Assembly: GCA_045105695.1 (NCBI GenBank)
Contig: JBGCDT010000055.1
Span: forward strand, 31,407-95,406
Length of the DNA: 64,000 bases
Direction of reading: 5' to 3'
Origin: CALGLS01 sp045105695
GTDB lineage: Bacteria > Bacteroidota > Bacteroidia > Chitinophagales > Saprospiraceae
Shown here: positions 18,790 to 27,936 of the stretch, one piece after another
Layout of the letters: every line of letters starts with the position of its first letter
Position numbering within the stretch: the stretch's first letter is position 1
The notes under the pieces: model-generated
Databases searched by the model: none
Seen by the model: the letters and a program-made list of their open reading frames with translations, nothing else
Told to the model about the DNA's origin: nothing
Program-made: the position numbers and the translations under genes

Positions 18790-19830
18790 TTATTTCTTCA
18801 GGGCTTTCAACAAAGCAACAGCTTCTTTTGAGCCAAGCTTGGATGCTTCTTCCAGCCCTTTTCTGTAACCTCTCTTACCTGCTCTATGCAGTGCGAGGCT
18901 TCTATAGTAGACTTTATCTGCTTGTGAAATCTTATCATTACCTTCTTGTAAAGCGAGTACTTGATCAAATGCTGCAACGGCTTCTTCATATTGCTCTAAC
19001 TCAATCAAGGTCTTTCCATAAAAGAACCAAACTGACCTTCTCCAGATAAAGTTAGGATTATCTGGTTTGAACTTTCTATTACAGAAAAATTTAAAATCAG
19101 GAGCAGCCTCCTTGAACTGGCCATGTTCAAAATGAGTCATTCCTTTCTGACGACGCGCTTTCCAATAAATTGGTTCTAAAGGAATAGATGTTTTCACCGC
19201 AGAGGCAAAATCTAAAAGTGCACCTTCCCAATCTCCCATTTTCAATTTTACATTGGCACGCCCATAGAAAGGCTCTGGATTGCTATTCGCTAATTCGATG
19301 CTTTTAGAGTAATCGTAAATAGCATCTTTATAATTTTTCATGATGAAATTGACATGGCCACGTCTTTCATACGCTTGAGCATGACGCTCATATTTGTCAA
19401 TCGCTCTATTGAGTGCTTTCATTGCCTCCCCTTCCATTCCTTTCGAATTGCTTAACTCTCTTCCTTTTAGAAAGGCTTGAACAGCAGTTCGCTCGCTCTT
19501 AGGTTCAACGATTCCATGACGTAGGATTTTACCTTCGTCTGTCATCCATCCACCAAGGTTACCAGAAACAGCAAACTGAGCAACATACTCTAGAATGTCC
19601 ATGGTATTACGCCAGCTTTTTTCAGAACCCTGAGGAATCACAGTTCTGGCTACGCGGAGTGATGAAGTCTCTTCGTCGAATATGTCTTCTTCTTCGAGAA
19701 GAACATCAGATTTGTAGTAGTTCTCCAATCGATGCTGATACATTTTGAGCACCTTGTCATAGCTTTTGGAACTACCAAATTCTAGACGTCCTTTGAAGAT
19801 TGATTTGTAAACCATTTTGTAATAAGTCAT
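18790..19830 (-). CDS. Cytoplasmic TPR-repeat protein
   Basis: A 346-residue protein without signal peptide or membrane segment. Residues about 115-330 consist of tetratricopeptide repeats (for example AQAYERRGHVNFIMKNYKDA and PFYGRANVKLKMGDWEGALL), a scaffold for protein-protein contacts. The first 110 residues are not recognised. Partner and function are unknown. It is monocistronic, ending in a strong terminator. Confidence 0.75.
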   Translation of the reverse strand: MTYYKMVYKSIFKGRLEFGSSKSYDKVLKMYQHRLENYYKSDVLLEEEDIFDEETSSLRVARTVIPQGSEKSWRNTMDILEYVAQFAVSGNLGGWMTDEGKILRHGIVEPKSERTAVQAFLKGRELSNSKGMEGEAMKALNRAIDKYERHAQAYERRGHVNFIMKNYKDAIYDYSKSIELANSNPEPFYGRANVKLKMGDWEGALLDFASAVKTSIPLEPIYWKARRQKGMTHFEHGQFKEAAPDFKFFCNRKFKPDNPNFIWRRSVWFFYGKTLIELEQYEEAVAAFDQVLALQEGNDKISQADKVYYRSLALHRAGKRGYRKGLEEASKLGSKEAVALLKALKK

Positions 19831-20276
19831 CTTGTGGCTGCTTTAAAGGGATTTAAAAATCCAGTGAGATAGCAGCTGGGCTGCAGTTAAAAATAATAAT
19901 TAATTCTTCTCGACTGGGTGCAGCTACTCTATTTTAAAATAAAGATTTCTCTATGGCAAGTGTTTACAAGTGTAGTTGTTCCTCCTGTAGTATCGCATAA
20001 AGTTGAAGCCAAAATTGTTTAACAATTTGGCGCCACACGCAGTTCTCTCATAGTCAATTTCGAAAAGGCTTACATCCAAAGCCTAGTTGATGGGATTTCT
20101 CTATTTGAAATAGAAAATAAACGAATAACAAAAATCGCTAATTTTTCTGGGAAAATCAACATTTTTCAACTAAGAAAATAAAAATACCCTAAATTTTATT
20201 TTTAATATACAATAAAATTGTTATACAAATACACTTAGTTAATTGATTTTATGTTTAAAACACTGATAGTCAAATA
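19831..20276. other. Intergenic region upstream of the TPR gene
   Basis: 446 AT-rich bases without a plausible coding frame. Apart from a GGCGCC palindrome near 20030 nothing stands out. Promoter elements for the minus-strand TPR gene are expected near 19840-19920 but were not clear. Confidence 0.5.
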
Positions 20277-21302
20277 TCAGTACCAAACTTTACAACCTTC
20301 AGTGCAATTAGTACAAATATCAATTTTATCTCTTCCTTGTAGTAATTTCGTCCTGAATTGATGAAATAATTGCCCGTGCCATAGTGCTTTGAAAGATTGT
20401 TTTTTCAAATCTCCCAAACGATGAATAGCATCTTTATCAAAACAGCAGGGAACCACTAATCCATCCCAGGTGATTACGCAAGAGTGCCATAACTTCCAGC
20501 ATTGGTTTAATAGTTCATTTTTTACAGCGTAGGTTCCGTCGTCCTGCTTCTTGTAGCGAGCGTATTTTTCGATAGTGGGAATGAGAGGGTTGCCATTTTC
20601 GTAATCGTAAACCTGAGCAGTTTTGAGTTTTACTTCATCTATACCGATCTCGTTGGCAAGTGCATAGATTTCTTCAATTTGATGTTCATTAGGACGAACT
20701 ACCAGAAATTGAAAAATCAGATGCGGCGTATTAGAATTCATTTTCTTTTTCCACTTTACTACATTTCTAGCGCCTTCCAACACCATGTCTAGCTTACCAC
20801 CAATGCGATAATTTTCATAAGTCTCCTGAGTTGTTCCGTCTACGGAAATAATCATTCGATCTAAGCCGGACTCAATTGTCTTTTTTGCATTTTCATTATT
20901 TAGAAAATGGCCATTAGTAGAAGTGATGGTATATATTCCTTTGTCATGGGCGTAGCGAACCATGTCCAAAAACTTAGGATTGATATAAGGCTCTCCCTGA
21001 AAGTAGAAAATCAGGTACATCAACTCTCTGTATAATTCGTTAATCGTCTTTCTAAAGAAGTCTTCTTTTAGGTTGCCGGTTGGTCGGGAGAACGAGCGCA
21101 ATCCACTTGGACACTCAGGGCAGCGCAAATTACAGGCTGTAGTGGGTTCTATAGAAATGGTAATAGGCGTTCCCCATTGAATGGGTCGCCCCAACCACCT
21201 AGTGAGATAGAAGGATGACAATACTTTTGCCGCATTCCAAATACGAGCGGGTCTTTGCTTAAGCAAGAAATTCAGGGTGTCCCTAAAATAGAATTTAGAC
21301 AT
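20277..21302 (-). CDS. Radical SAM/SPASM domain protein
   Basis: A 341-residue radical SAM protein. C57, C61 and C64 in ACNLRCPEC form the CX3CX2C motif for the SAM-binding [4Fe-4S] cluster. The C-terminal region contains further cysteines (CWKLWHSCVITW, VVPCCFD, ICTNCTEGC) typical of a SPASM auxiliary-cluster domain found in peptide-modifying enzymes and in anaerobic sulfatase maturases. The ATG at 21302 was preferred over an upstream in-frame one at 21461 because the extra 53 residues look non-coding. No small precursor peptide gene was found nearby, so the substrate is open; a lipid or cofactor precursor is equally possible. Confidence 0.87.
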   Translation of the reverse strand: MSKFYFRDTLNFLLKQRPARIWNAAKVLSSFYLTRWLGRPIQWGTPITISIEPTTACNLRCPECPSGLRSFSRPTGNLKEDFFRKTINELYRELMYLIFYFQGEPYINPKFLDMVRYAHDKGIYTITSTNGHFLNNENAKKTIESGLDRMIISVDGTTQETYENYRIGGKLDMVLEGARNVVKWKKKMNSNTPHLIFQFLVVRPNEHQIEEIYALANEIGIDEVKLKTAQVYDYENGNPLIPTIEKYARYKKQDDGTYAVKNELLNQCWKLWHSCVITWDGLVVPCCFDKDAIHRLGDLKKQSFKALWHGQLFHQFRTKLLQGRDKIDICTNCTEGCKVWY

Positions 21303-21683
21303 GTTGCAAAAGTACGTAAACCGACTAAGGAGAGATTCATTTAATACAATTGATTTTGTCTTCTCAAAGAAAAGTGGACTGTTTATACTTTTAAAAAATT
21401 GTTTATTACAATTAAATCGTTTTGAAAAAATACCGGAAACAGAGCATTGTTCAAAGGCCACAAACTATGTAATTTTATGGCCTATTCGAGAAGACACATC
21501 AACTTTAGAAGATCTCACCTCTCTACTTTCACCTACTTGTACGATACTAACAAAATAACATAAGTCAATCTACATATATTTGACTCAACGATATACTTCT
21601 GACCAGATAAGGGAGCTGAGTGGTAACACCAGTTCCTTTGTCGTTTTTTATCCATCCTCTTCAAAAATCACTAATTTCGCCTC
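21303..21683. other. Divergent intergenic region with possible pth promoter
   Basis: 381 bases between the radical SAM gene (minus) and the first pth (plus). TATATTTG at 21575-21582 fits a -7 box for pth, although no good -33 box is found at the right distance. Open frames in both directions here (an 85-codon plus-strand one from 21301) resemble no family and are judged non-coding. Confidence 0.5.
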
Positions 21684-22310
21684 ATGATAAATTGGTTGAA
21701 AAAAATTTTCTCTTCTAAGACACCACTTCCCGAAGTAGAACATGATCCTAAAAAGTATCTAATCGCTGGATTGGGTAACATTGGAGGGGACTACGAAAAC
21801 ACTCGACACAACATTGGCTTCGATGTACTTGATAAAATAGCGGAGGATAATCATTTGACATTTGAAAGTCATGGTCATGCGTTTTACACAAAATTGAAAA
21901 TAGAAGATTACACGTTCATCTTGATAAAGCCAACTACCTTTATGAATAGAAGTGGAAAGGCTGTTAGCTATTGGATGGAAAAACAAAAAGTTGAGAAGGA
22001 AAACCTACTAGTTATCATTGATGATTTGAATATCAACTTCGGAAGATTGCGAATGAGAGGTAAAGGTTCTGATGGAGGACACAATGGCTTGAAAGATATC
22101 AACGCGACTCTAGCATCTAAAGAATATGCTCGCTTGCGTTTTGGAATTGGGGACGAATTTGGGAAAGGCCAACAAGTGAATTATGTACTCGGTCAATGGT
22201 CCGTTGAAGAACAAATGAAGTTGCCGGAGCTATTGGATCGAGCCGCTAAAATGGTTATCAGCTTTGGTAAAGATGGCATTGGAAAAACGATGTCTACTTT
22301 TAATAATTGA
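21684..22310 (+). CDS. pth: Peptidyl-tRNA hydrolase, first copy
   Basis: Pth releases peptides from prematurely dropped peptidyl-tRNA. This 208-residue copy has about 22 extra residues at the N-terminus (MINWLKKIFSSKTPLPEVEH) before the family start KYLIAGLGN. It keeps the catalytic His (H42 in NTRHN), the TFMN and DDLN segments and GSDGGHNGLKDI, but has GLGNIGG where the family has GLGNPG. A second copy follows 17 bp downstream, so the two form an operon by tandem duplication. Both appear catalytically competent from their motifs; whether they share the work is unknown. Confidence 0.93.
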   Translation: MINWLKKIFSSKTPLPEVEHDPKKYLIAGLGNIGGDYENTRHNIGFDVLDKIAEDNHLTFESHGHAFYTKLKIEDYTFILIKPTTFMNRSGKAVSYWMEKQKVEKENLLVIIDDLNINFGRLRMRGKGSDGGHNGLKDINATLASKEYARLRFGIGDEFGKGQQVNYVLGQWSVEEQMKLPELLDRAAKMVISFGKDGIGKTMSTFNN

Positions 22311-22327
22311 TTTACAACTAGCTTTAA

Positions 22328-22891
22328 ATGAAATACCTAATCGTTGGCCTTGGAAATCCAGGATCAGAATATGACAATACCCGTCACAACGTTGGTTTTG
22401 ATGTAATTGATTTGTTAGCAAATGAAAAAGACCTCCTTTTTAAAGAAGGAGGTAATGGTTTAACAACAACCTATAAACATAAAGGAAGAACCTTAATCTT
22501 GCTGAAGCCTACCACCTTTATGAATCTCAGCGGAAAGGCAGTGAACTACTGGCTGCAAAAAGAAAAAATCAAAAGAGAAAACCTATTAGTCATATTGGAT
22601 GACCTAAACCTTCCTTTCGGAACCGTTCGGCTATTTGGAAAAGGATCAGACGGAGGACACAATGGCTTGAAAGATATTGACAAAGTATTAGGGACCAATA
22701 AATACGCGCGCATTCGTTTTGGAATTGGAAATCCAGAACAAAAAGGTCAGCACGTAAATCATGTCTTAGGCGAATGGTCGGAAGAACAGCAGGAGCAATT
22801 ACCAAAGTTGCTGAAAAGAGCAGCGGGTATTGCAAAGAGTTTTGGGACGATAGGTTTGGCGTTTACAATGAAGCAGTTTAATAAGAAGTGA
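22328..22891 (+). CDS. pth: Peptidyl-tRNA hydrolase, second copy
   Basis: A 187-residue Pth of canonical length. It begins MKYLIVGLGNPGSEYDNTRH with catalytic His20, and keeps TFMN, DDLN and GSDGGHNGLKDI. It is clearly homologous along its whole length to the copy 17 bp upstream, and one stretch around the GGHNGLKD codons (near 22074-22100 and 22659-22685) is nearly identical even at the DNA level, which suggests a fairly recent duplication or gene conversion. This one looks like the standard housekeeping enzyme. Confidence 0.94.
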   Translation: MKYLIVGLGNPGSEYDNTRHNVGFDVIDLLANEKDLLFKEGGNGLTTTYKHKGRTLILLKPTTFMNLSGKAVNYWLQKEKIKRENLLVILDDLNLPFGTVRLFGKGSDGGHNGLKDIDKVLGTNKYARIRFGIGNPEQKGQHVNHVLGEWSEEQQEQLPKLLKRAAGIAKSFGTIGLAFTMKQFNKK

Positions 22892-22966
22892 TTCTAATAG
22901 CTATAAATTTAAATCGTTCATCGAAAATAAAAGAAGCTTGGAAATGAATGCTATATTTTGTTAGCT

Positions 22967-23614
22967 ATGAAAACCATCGTTTCCTTGTTAATAAAATCAG
23001 TACTGTTATTAATCTTACCATTCATTTTTCTTATCCGAGGAGCGGTGTTTCTGCACGACCATTATCAGTCTGCTCCCTGGCTCGCTATATTCGGAGCCAC
23101 TTTTCTAACAATAGTCTTACTGATTATATACCTCACTATTTTCTATGGAAAAATGACCGGTCGAATGGGAACGAGTTCCGTATTTAAAAGAAGAATATTT
23201 CTTACAGTAATTTTAGTCCTCGGTTTCAGTTTGAACGGATTATTTTTTATGTCGAATAAAAATGCAAAGCACAATGATGTTCAAAAGGAATTCACCAGCC
23301 TTCACCCAATTCTACGATTAAGTATCAGTACTATTTTATTTCTAGATAAAGACCTGATTGTTACAGATGCAAAGCGACATCCGGAAGATTACAAAAAAAT
23401 GGGTTTGCGATCAAAGAAACATTCGCTGCATTATCCACAAAGCAATGGCTATGTACACGCTGTAGATATTCGCACAAATGGAAGGTCAGACATGCGTAAT
23501 TTTTTGTTGAAGCTGTACTTCAAAGGAATGGGGTTGAATACTTTGCGGCATGTAGGAATTGATGATCACTTGCATGTTTCGTTGGGGAGTTTTGATCGAA
23601 GAGGGGCGATATAA
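22967..23614 (+). CDS. Membrane protein with peptidase-M15-like C-terminal domain
   Basis: A 215-residue protein with about three hydrophobic segments (near residues 5-23, 37-57 and 76-93) and a C-terminal domain of about 110 residues. The domain contains KKHSLHYPQSNGYVHAVDIR and, near the end, DDHLHVSL. A His, an Asp in AVDI and a final HLH are arranged as in the zinc-binding M15 (VanX/VanY, D-Ala-D-Ala carboxypeptidase) fold, so a cell-wall peptidase activity is possible; the spacing from the first His to the Asp is longer than usual and the assignment is tentative. ATG at 22967 was chosen over a TTG nine bases upstream. Confidence 0.6.
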   Translation: MKTIVSLLIKSVLLLILPFIFLIRGAVFLHDHYQSAPWLAIFGATFLTIVLLIIYLTIFYGKMTGRMGTSSVFKRRIFLTVILVLGFSLNGLFFMSNKNAKHNDVQKEFTSLHPILRLSISTILFLDKDLIVTDAKRHPEDYKKMGLRSKKHSLHYPQSNGYVHAVDIRTNGRSDMRNFLLKLYFKGMGLNTLRHVGIDDHLHVSLGSFDRRGAI

Positions 23615-23644
23615 GCTGTTAAATAAATTTAGAATCACTTTTGC

Positions 23645-23652
23645 TATCTTTG
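23645..23652 (+). promoter_or_regulatory. Possible -7 box before the hybrid sensor gene
   Basis: TATCTTTG fits TAnnTTTG 44 bases upstream of the TTG start. A matching -33 box is not evident. Confidence 0.4.
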
Positions 23653-23696
23653 AAGGGAACAACAAATTGTAGTGACCAACAAACCAAAGTGAAAAA

Positions 23697-26600
23697 TTGC
23701 GCGAGATAGCAACCATCATATTTCTTTTTTCTATTACAATAGTATTTGCGCAAGAGCAGAATGAAATTGCTATATCTAATTCTGTAGATCAGAAATTCTT
23801 TTCTGATAAATATAAAGTGCTGCATTATGGAGTAGAAGACGGTCTTTCCCAAGGAACTGCTTTTTCTATTTTAAAAGATAGTAGAGGGTTTATGTGGTTC
23901 ACCTCTTATGAAGGTTTGAATCGATTTGACGGTCATCAGTTCGTAGTTTATTCTGAAAGCCCTTCAGATAAATATTCTTTAAAAGGCAGTAGCACTTATG
24001 GTTTGGTTGAGGACCCATATGGTAATATCTGGACGGGGACAGAGGTTTGTTTAAATCGATATTTGCGGCAGTCTGATCGTTTTGATTTCGTAAAAGTAAG
24101 GGATACAGCTGGAGTAGTTTTGGCTACAGTTAATTATCCATTTTTTGCAGATAGCTCAGAGGTTTGGTATATCAATGACGTAGAGGGAATTGTGACTTAT
24201 GATTATTTAGAAAAGAAAAAAAGAATCATTTCCGCTGAATTTTTATATAAACAATCAAGCTATATTATAAATTCTACTGTTCGTACAAAAGATGGAATGA
24301 TATGGTATAGGGATGAAAGTGGCTTAGCTTTTATTGATCCGAAAACGGGCGATAGTAAATGGTATTTTTCTGATGATAAAAATAATATTCTTGGTGAGTC
24401 AATCAAGCTAGTTTGCTTTTATCAGGACCAAGATGAAATAATCTGGTTAGGATACGGAAACGGAATAATACGCTTTGATTATAAATTGGGACAATATAAA
24501 AAAATAGACCTCGGCGACTATATTAATACTCAGGTAGATGATATAAAAAAAGATGCCGAAGGAACTTTATGGCTAGGAACGGAACAAGATGGATTACTAA
24601 GGTATTCTGAAGAATTTGGAGTAATTGATCATTTTAGAGCAGAAGGTTCTATGAATCATCGCTTGACTAGTAATGCAACAGCAGCAGTATATATTGACGA
24701 TCAAAATTTGATATGGGTGAATACAGATCCTGAAGGTATTGATGTTTTAATACCAGATTTAAAACCCTTCAAGAATTATTCTGATGACTTTTTTGATTTA
24801 GATTTTTTTTCAACAAAAGGAGTGAGAACCTTTTTAAACTTGGAAAGTAAAAATGTATTAATCGGAACTCAAGAAGATGGGTTAATAATTTTTGATCCTA
24901 AAAAGGATAAAATCATCCAACGTATTTTTCCTGGAGAAAATGGGTTTGAACCGAATAGTGCAACTTGTTTTTTACAAGATAATTTTAATCGAATTTGGGT
25001 AGGAACTTATGACGGTCTTTATCTTTCGGAAAAGGAAGGTGATCGATTTCAAAAAGTAGTTAATAAAAGTTATCCTGATCGTTTGAGAACAACTAACTTC
25101 ATTAGTCATATATTAGAATCAAGAAATGGAGGAATCATTTTTAGTACAGAACAAGGAATTTATTTTATATCACCAAAAACAACAGACCCTCTCCCAATAG
25201 ATACGCTCTATGGTATTGTTTCTAATCGACTTCATCTTACCCCGAATGATTATTTGCTGGTGGCTGAACCTCAGAATGGATTTCATATATTGAAAGCTTC
25301 TGATTGGCTAGTCCGAAATTCTGGAAAATACAATAATCAGAGGAACGTTAATCATTTTCTACCTGAGTTTAATATTAAACATTTCTGTCAAAGTGAAGAA
25401 GAAGGTATTATTTGGATTGCGACAACTACAGGTTTTTTAAAAGTACGATTTACAAGTAATTGGTCGGAGATCGAAATTTTAAAACACTATACTCGTGACA
25501 ACGGACTGCCCAGCAATTGTATTTATGGAATATTACCAGACAATAATAAAATGCTTTGGATGAGTACGAACAGAGGTATTTGTCGATTCGATCCAACTAC
25601 AGAAGTATTTTCAAAATATACGGTAGAGGATGGATTACAGGGTTTTGAATATAATACCAATTCATTCGTGAAAACTGCTGATGGTGAATTTTATTTTGGA
25701 GGAACTAATGGATTTAATCGATTTTATCCAGCCTTTGAAAAAAACGAAAAAAGCCCTCTTTTGCAAATCACTAACTTTAAAGTAAACGATAAAAAATTTA
25801 ACGAAGAAAATTATATTGGAGAACAGCAGGAAGTATTTTTAACAGCAGAAGAAAATACTTTTACATTTCAATTTTCAGCTATAGATTATCAAAGCAATGG
25901 TAACAATCGATATCGAGCAATACTAGAAAATTACGACGAAGACTGGAAAGATCTTGAAGAGAAAAATAGTATCAGGTATACGAAAGTTCCTCCCGGAGAT
26001 TACCTCTTTAAAGTGACTGCTGCGAATAATGATGGTGTGTGGGCCTCAGTTCCTAAAACTTTGTTAGTTCATATAGCTACACCTTGGTATCTCACCACGT
26101 GGGCATATCTTGCCTATGCTATGTCTATTGGCTTTATTTTATTCCAAATATATCAGGTGAAAAAAAGAAGACGGATACTTAATCAACAATTAATATTAGA
26201 ACAGAAAGAAGCAGATCGATTGAAAGAATTAGATAGTTTTAAAACAAAATTCTACGCTAATATTACTCACGAGTTTCGAACTCCGCTCACAGTCATCGAA
26301 GGCATGGCCGAAGAACTAAATCAAAGCCCTGAAAAAGAACCAAAAACCAAAATTAATTTAATTAAAAAAAACAGTAAAAACCTATTGTCACTGGTAAATC
26401 AAATGCTGGATTTATCTAAGTTACAATCAGGGAAAATTAAATCTAATTTACAACAAGATGATATTATTAAGTTTATTAAATACATAGTGGCATCGTACGA
26501 GTCTTTCTCAAAAGTGAAAAACGTGGGTTTACAATTCTATTCAGAGGAGGAGGAATTATTAATGGATTTTGATCATCAAAAACTAGAACAAATTTTAACT

Positions 26601-27758
26601 AATTTAATTTCTAATGCCGTAAAGTTCACCCCTGAATATGGAAAAATATTAGTCGTAGCAAAAAACATCAGCACAAAAGATAAAAACTTTCTTCAGATAA
26701 AAATAAAAGACAGTGGTATAGGAATACCCGCGAGCGAATTGCCATTTGTTTTTGATCGGTTTCATCAAGCGAATACATCCGCTAATAATCAGGGCACTGG
26801 TATCGGTCTTGCGATAGTGAAAGAGTTAACCACAATTTTAAATGGTTCCGTAAGAGTGGATAGTGAAACTGGAAAAGGAAGTACGTTCTACCTTGAGTTT
26901 CCAATTTCAAATAATGCTCCTCTAATTTTGAATGAATATGAACTAACTAAACGCCATCTTCAAAAAGAAATAAAAAACTCAATTTCAAATAATTATAACA
27001 ATACACTTCCGATTTTATTAATCATAGAAGATAATGCGGATGTGACTTATTATCTACAAACCTGTCTTCAAAACGATTATCAAATTTACACATCTAATAA
27101 TGGTAGAGAAGGGATAGCAAAGGCATTTGAAACCTTGCCGGATATAATCATCAGCGATGTGATGATGCCCGAACTGGATGGTTTTGAAACTTGTGCGATC
27201 CTAAAAGAAGATGAACGAACCTCTCATATACCGATTATTCTACTGACAGCAAAAGCAACTTCAGAAGATAAACTTGAAGGATTAAGTCATGGCGCGGATG
27301 CTTATCTCATAAAACCGTTTGAGAAGGCAGAGTTGATGATTCGACTGAATAAATTAATGGAAATTCGAAGAACGCTACAACAGAAATACAGTGGCAGTTT
27401 GATTACTAGCAATGAAGCTTATGCTAATGTAATCGCAAACAAACAGGATGAATTCATTCGGAGAGTAGAAGAAGTAATCCTGGTTAATTTAGAAAACGAA
27501 GATTTTTCAATTCCTGATTTGGCAAGAGCACTACACCTAAGTCGCTCACAAGTGTATCGTAAAATAAAAGCGCTGACGGACATGTCAACGGCTATTTACA
27601 TCCGACATGTTCGGCTTCAAAAAGCAAAAGAACTACTACGCTCTACTCCAATGAGCATTTCTGAAATTGCTTATAAAACAGGTTTTAAGACAGCTGTTTA
27701 CTTCTCACAAGTATTTAAGGAGACTTTCGGAGAGTCTCCTAGTGCAACACGTAAGTGA
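23697..27758 (+). CDS. Hybrid two-component sensor/regulator (HTCS) with AraC-type output
   Basis: A 1353-residue one-protein signalling system. Order: signal peptide (1-19, ending IVFAQ), two seven-bladed Reg_prop beta-propellers in the periplasm (about 35-690, with many DSRGFMWFTSYEGLNRF-like blades), Y_Y_Y domain (about 700-785), one membrane helix (about 797-815), HisKA with phospho-acceptor His858 in ITHEFRTPL, HATPase_c (N-box LTNLISNAVKF, DSGIGIP, GTGIGLAI), receiver with Asp1154 in IIISDVMMPELDG, and an AraC HTH (about 1255-1352). In Bacteroides such proteins sense poly- or oligosaccharides and activate adjacent utilisation genes. Here the two genes downstream encode a LamG protein and a beta-helix lipoprotein. 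The start is a TTG that gives a perfect signal peptide. Confidence 0.95.
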   Translation: MREIATIIFLFSITIVFAQEQNEIAISNSVDQKFFSDKYKVLHYGVEDGLSQGTAFSILKDSRGFMWFTSYEGLNRFDGHQFVVYSESPSDKYSLKGSSTYGLVEDPYGNIWTGTEVCLNRYLRQSDRFDFVKVRDTAGVVLATVNYPFFADSSEVWYINDVEGIVTYDYLEKKKRIISAEFLYKQSSYIINSTVRTKDGMIWYRDESGLAFIDPKTGDSKWYFSDDKNNILGESIKLVCFYQDQDEIIWLGYGNGIIRFDYKLGQYKKIDLGDYINTQVDDIKKDAEGTLWLGTEQDGLLRYSEEFGVIDHFRAEGSMNHRLTSNATAAVYIDDQNLIWVNTDPEGIDVLIPDLKPFKNYSDDFFDLDFFSTKGVRTFLNLESKNVLIGTQEDGLIIFDPKKDKIIQRIFPGENGFEPNSATCFLQDNFNRIWVGTYDGLYLSEKEGDRFQKVVNKSYPDRLRTTNFISHILESRNGGIIFSTEQGIYFISPKTTDPLPIDTLYGIVSNRLHLTPNDYLLVAEPQNGFHILKASDWLVRNSGKYNNQRNVNHFLPEFNIKHFCQSEEEGIIWIATTTGFLKVRFTSNWSEIEILKHYTRDNGLPSNCIYGILPDNNKMLWMSTNRGICRFDPTTEVFSKYTVEDGLQGFEYNTNSFVKTADGEFYFGGTNGFNRFYPAFEKNEKSPLLQITNFKVNDKKFNEENYIGEQQEVFLTAEENTFTFQFSAIDYQSNGNNRYRAILENYDEDWKDLEEKNSIRYTKVPPGDYLFKVTAANNDGVWASVPKTLLVHIATPWYLTTWAYLAYAMSIGFILFQIYQVKKRRRILNQQLILEQKEADRLKELDSFKTKFYANITHEFRTPLTVIEGMAEELNQSPEKEPKTKINLIKKNSKNLLSLVNQMLDLSKLQSGKIKSNLQQDDIIKFIKYIVASYESFSKVKNVGLQFYSEEEELLMDFDHQKLEQILTNLISNAVKFTPEYGKILVVAKNISTKDKNFLQIKIKDSGIGIPASELPFVFDRFHQANTSANNQGTGIGLAIVKELTTILNGSVRVDSETGKGSTFYLEFPISNNAPLILNEYELTKRHLQKEIKNSISNNYNNTLPILLIIEDNADVTYYLQTCLQNDYQIYTSNNGREGIAKAFETLPDIIISDVMMPELDGFETCAILKEDERTSHIPIILLTAKATSEDKLEGLSHGADAYLIKPFEKAELMIRLNKLMEIRRTLQQKYSGSLITSNEAYANVIANKQDEFIRRVEEVILVNLENEDFSIPDLARALHLSRSQVYRKIKALTDMSTAIYIRHVRLQKAKELLRSTPMSISEIAYKTGFKTAVYFSQVFKETFGESPSATRK

Positions 27759-27886
27759 TTGTTTTTCAATTGGTTTTGTTCTATTTTTCTAAGCGCTGCA
27801 ACAATGACATAAGCTCCTACTCTCTTATTGCAATAATATAGAAACACTTTGCTGACATAGCGAAAGGCTGAAATGGGTATAAGCCC

Positions 27887-27894
27887 TAGGTTTG
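27887..27894 (+). promoter_or_regulatory. Possible -7 box before the LamG gene
   Basis: TAGGTTTG fits TAnnTTTG 42 bases upstream of the ATG at 27937. No -33 box at the normal distance, as would be expected for an activator-dependent promoter (inference). Confidence 0.4.
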
Positions 27895-27936
27895 CAGTAT
27901 TCCTTTTACTTCAAAGAATACTTAAAAACAAAACCT

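Noticed and set aside
20277..21302. Radical SAM gene as the core of a RiPP cluster
   Set aside because: No short precursor gene, transporter or protease lies next to it; neighbours are a TPR gene and pth.
21303..21461. N-terminal extension of the radical SAM protein by 53 residues
   Set aside because: The extension has no family resemblance, while the ATG at 21302 leaves a normal N-terminus about 56 residues before the cluster cysteines.
21301..21558. An 85-codon frame upstream of pth
   Set aside because: It lies opposite the region before the radical SAM start, has no recognisable similarity, no translation signal and an unlikely composition.
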